A DNA stretch of 6,938 bases from Eisenbergiella intestinigallinarum (lineage in GTDB: Bacteria > Bacillota > Clostridia > Lachnospirales > Lachnospiraceae): contig DWVS01000317.1 of assembly GCA_019120115.1 (NCBI GenBank), positions 1 through 6,938 on the forward strand, written 5' to 3'. Positions 4,687 to 6,938 of this stretch are shown here, one piece after another. Position numbers and translations under genes: made by a program. Under the pieces are notes generated by a model, which saw nothing but the letters and a program-made list of their open reading frames with translations, was not told the origin of the DNA and made no database searches. Within the stretch, counting starts at the first letter, position 1. The number at the start of each line of letters is the position of its first letter.

Positions 4687-6938
4687 ATGAAGGCATTAAC
4701 GGCACCACTTTATGAGCTGGCGGAGTTTGAGGAGGGCCAGTCCCTTTTGAAAAAGGAAAAGGCCAGCATCGGCTATACGGGCTGTACGGACGCGCAGAAG
4801 CTTCATCTGGCCTGTGGACTGAGCGAAGATTTTCTTTATAAGGTCATCGTTACCCACAGCGATCTGCGGGCCAGGGAAATTTATGAAGAATATCTGTTTT
4901 ATGATAAAAGTACGGTGCTGTATCCGGCCAAGGACCTGATTTTCTATCAGGCGGACATTCACGGAAATCAGCTGGTTGCGGACCGGATGAAGGTGCTGCG
5001 GAAGCTGATTGAGGGAAGGCCGGTGACGGTGGTGACCACCTTTGCCGCGCTGATGAGCCCGCAGGTGCCGTTAGAAGAGATCGCGGATGCGGTCATCCAC
5101 ATTGACACGGACAGCGCTGTGGATGAGACGGAGCTGTCGGAACAGCTTACGCGGATGGGCTATGAGAAAAACTGGCAGGTGGAGGCGCCGGGCCAGTTTT
5201 CCATCCGTGGAGGCATCATTGACGTGTTCGATCTGACGGAGGAAAATCCTTACCGCATCGAGCTGTGGGGAGAAGAGGTGGATTCCATACGCTCCTTTGA
5301 TCTGGGAAGCCAGCGGAGCGTGGAGAAGCTGTCCATGGTCGACATCTATCCGGCCACGGAGATGGTGCTGGACAGGCGGCAGAAGCTGGACGGGTTAAAA
5401 AGGATCGAGACGGAGGCGAAGACGTTTGCGGCAAAGCTGCGGGAGGATTTTCACACTGAGGAGGCGGCCCGGATCACCGGACAGGTAAGGGAGCTTTCCG
5501 AGCAGGTGCGGGAGCTTTCTGCGGCGGCGAATCTGGAGAGCTATATCCGTTATTTTTATGAGGATACGGTGTCTTTTCTGCGCTTTTTTCCGGACCGGTA
5601 TACCTGCGTGTTTCTGGACGAGCCGGGGCGGCTGAAGGAGCAGGGACAGGCGGTGGAGCTGGAATTTCGGGAGAGCATGAGCCACCGGCTGGAAAAGGGC
5701 TACATTCTTCCGGGACAGGCGGATCTTCTGTATGGCTGCGAGCAGACGGCTTCCTTTATGGCCGGGCTGCGCACGGTGCTGCTTTCTGCCATGGACACCA
5801 GGAACGTCCTCGTCACTCCGCAGAGACGGTTTGATGTCAATGTGAAAAGCATGTCCCCCTACAACAACAGCTTTGAGGCGCTGACGGCGGATCTGAAGCG
5901 GTATAAGAAAAACGGCAGCCGGGTGCTTCTTTTGTCCCCTTCCCGGACCCGGGCAAAGCGGCTTGCGGAGGATCTGCAGGCGGAAGGCCTTGCAAGCTTC
6001 TACAGCGAGGATGGCGACAGAGAGGTACAGCCGGGAGAGGTGGAACTGTTTTACGGCCATGTGAGCCGGGGCTTTGAATATCCCCTGCTGAAATTCGTGG
6101 TCATCACGGAGAGCGACATTTTCGGAGCGCAGAAGAAAAAGAAGAAACGCCGCAGGCAGTTTGAAGGCCAGAAGATCCAGGATTTCGCCGAATTGAAGGT
6201 GGGCGACTATGTGGTGCATGAAACCCACGGGCTCGGAATCTATCAGGGCATTGAAAAGGTGGAGATGAACGGCACCGTCAAGGACTATATCAAGATTTCC
6301 TACCGGGACGGCGGAAATCTGTACGTGCTCGCCACCGGCCTGGACGTGATCCAGAAGTATGCTTCCGCGGACGCCGCCAAAACACCAAAGCTGAACAAGC
6401 TGGGCACCCAGGAATGGACCCGTACCAAGTCGAGGGTGAGAAGCGCCGTGGACGAGGTGGCAAAGGATCTGGTGGAGCTGTATGCGGTAAGGCAGCAGAA
6501 GGAGGGCTTTGCCTTCGGTCAGGATACGGTCTGGCAGAAGGAATTTGAGGAAATGTTCCCCTTCGAGGAAACGGAGGATCAGCTCTCCGCCATCGCCGCC
6601 ACCAAGGAGGATATGGAGAGCCACAGAATCATGGACCGCCTGATCTGCGGGGACGTGGGCTACGGCAAGACGGAGATCGCCATCCGGGCGGCTTTTAAAG
6701 CGGTACAGGACGGAAAGCAGGTGGCTTTCCTGGTGCCCACCACCATTCTGGCACAGCAGCACTATAATACCTTCCAGCAGAGAATGAAGGATTTTCCCGT
6801 GCGCATCGATCTGATGAGCCGGTTCCGCACAAGTGCGGAGCAGAAAAAAACGGTGACAGATCTGCGCAAGGGCCAGGTGGATATCCTGATCGGCACCCAC
6901 CGCATTTTATCCTCCGATATTCAGTTTAAGGATCTGGG
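4687..6938 (+). CDS. mfd: Transcription-repair coupling factor Mfd, N-terminal 750 residues (cut by window edge)
   Basis: Mfd is a DNA translocase that removes RNA polymerase stalled at lesions and recruits UvrA for nucleotide excision repair. The first 750 codons are intact; the family is usually about 1,150 residues, so roughly a third is missing beyond the window. Domains seen: the UvrB-like module, with GQFSIRGGIIDVFDL at about 169-183; the middle domain; a basic linker (GAQKKKKKRRRQFEG); the polymerase-interacting CarD-like domain at about 499-575 (LKVGDYVVHETHGLGIYQGI); and the start of the RecG-like translocase, with Walker A GDVGYGKT at 655-662 (Lys661), motif Ia FLVPTTILAQQH from 681, and IGTHRIL at 735-741. 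The window ends just before the expected DEEQ box. The ribosome binding site AGGAG (4672-4676) overlaps the end of pth, 10 bases from the ATG. No frameshift or missing motif was seen. Confidence 0.97.
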   Translation, partial: MKALTAPLYELAEFEEGQSLLKKEKASIGYTGCTDAQKLHLACGLSEDFLYKVIVTHSDLRAREIYEEYLFYDKSTVLYPAKDLIFYQADIHGNQLVADRMKVLRKLIEGRPVTVVTTFAALMSPQVPLEEIADAVIHIDTDSAVDETELSEQLTRMGYEKNWQVEAPGQFSIRGGIIDVFDLTEENPYRIELWGEEVDSIRSFDLGSQRSVEKLSMVDIYPATEMVLDRRQKLDGLKRIETEAKTFAAKLREDFHTEEAARITGQVRELSEQVRELSAAANLESYIRYFYEDTVSFLRFFPDRYTCVFLDEPGRLKEQGQAVELEFRESMSHRLEKGYILPGQADLLYGCEQTASFMAGLRTVLLSAMDTRNVLVTPQRRFDVNVKSMSPYNNSFEALTADLKRYKKNGSRVLLLSPSRTRAKRLAEDLQAEGLASFYSEDGDREVQPGEVELFYGHVSRGFEYPLLKFVVITESDIFGAQKKKKKRRRQFEGQKIQDFAELKVGDYVVHETHGLGIYQGIEKVEMNGTVKDYIKISYRDGGNLYVLATGLDVIQKYASADAAKTPKLNKLGTQEWTRTKSRVRSAVDEVAKDLVELYAVRQQKEGFAFGQDTVWQKEFEEMFPFEETEDQLSAIAATKEDMESHRIMDRLICGDVGYGKTEIAIRAAFKAVQDGKQVAFLVPTTILAQQHYNTFQQRMKDFPVRIDLMSRFRTSAEQKKTVTDLRKGQVDILIGTHRILSSDIQFKDL

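Noticed and set aside
5395..6900. 501-codon open frame on the minus strand opposite mfd
   Set aside because: It is a shadow of mfd codon bias. The mfd frame has all family motifs here, while the antisense translation is rich in His, Leu and Arg, has no recognisable domain, and no ribosome binding site was seen.

Overview
The window looks like a chromosomal segment of a Gram-positive Clostridia member, most likely a Lachnospiraceae-type Firmicute. The grounds are strong AGGAG-type ribosome binding sites, a short ECF sigma factor of the SigV type paired with a membrane-anchored partner, a clostridial 'SPAMTRSLPP' extracytoplasmic domain, and the gene pair pth-mfd. The genes are moderately GC-rich. 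Taxonomy is inferred from gene style, not from a marker gene.

The left half is on the minus strand. At the left edge is the N-terminal part of an OmpR-type response regulator (551 down to 1, cut by the window), with its own well-formed promoter whose spacer is occupied by a near-perfect palindrome. Upstream of it, and separated by a strong intrinsic terminator (634-671), is a two-gene operon: an ECF sigma factor (2719-2234) followed 24 bases later by a 500-residue single-pass membrane protein (2209-707), probably its anti-sigma factor. The outer part of that protein consists of two 174-residue repeats about three-quarters identical to each other, each of which splits into two related halves. 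A candidate ECF-type promoter lies upstream of the sigma gene, suggesting autoregulation.

The right half is on the plus strand. A YaaA-family peroxide-stress gene (2889-3698) is divergent from the sigma operon. It is followed by 393 bases without a convincing gene. This spacer contains a degenerate repeat of about 52 bases with alternating inverted TACGGTT/AACCGTA arms, one frame with few stops, two further inverted repeats and a possible promoter. Next come pth (peptidyl-tRNA hydrolase; start best placed at 4092, because its ribosome binding site lies inside the longer reading) and, 7 bases later, mfd (transcription-repair coupling factor). The mfd gene is cut at residue 750, just before the expected DEEQ box.

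The most unusual features are the duplicated sensor-like ectodomain of the putative anti-sigma factor and the structured repeat block between yaaA and pth. Everything else is ordinary housekeeping or signalling content.
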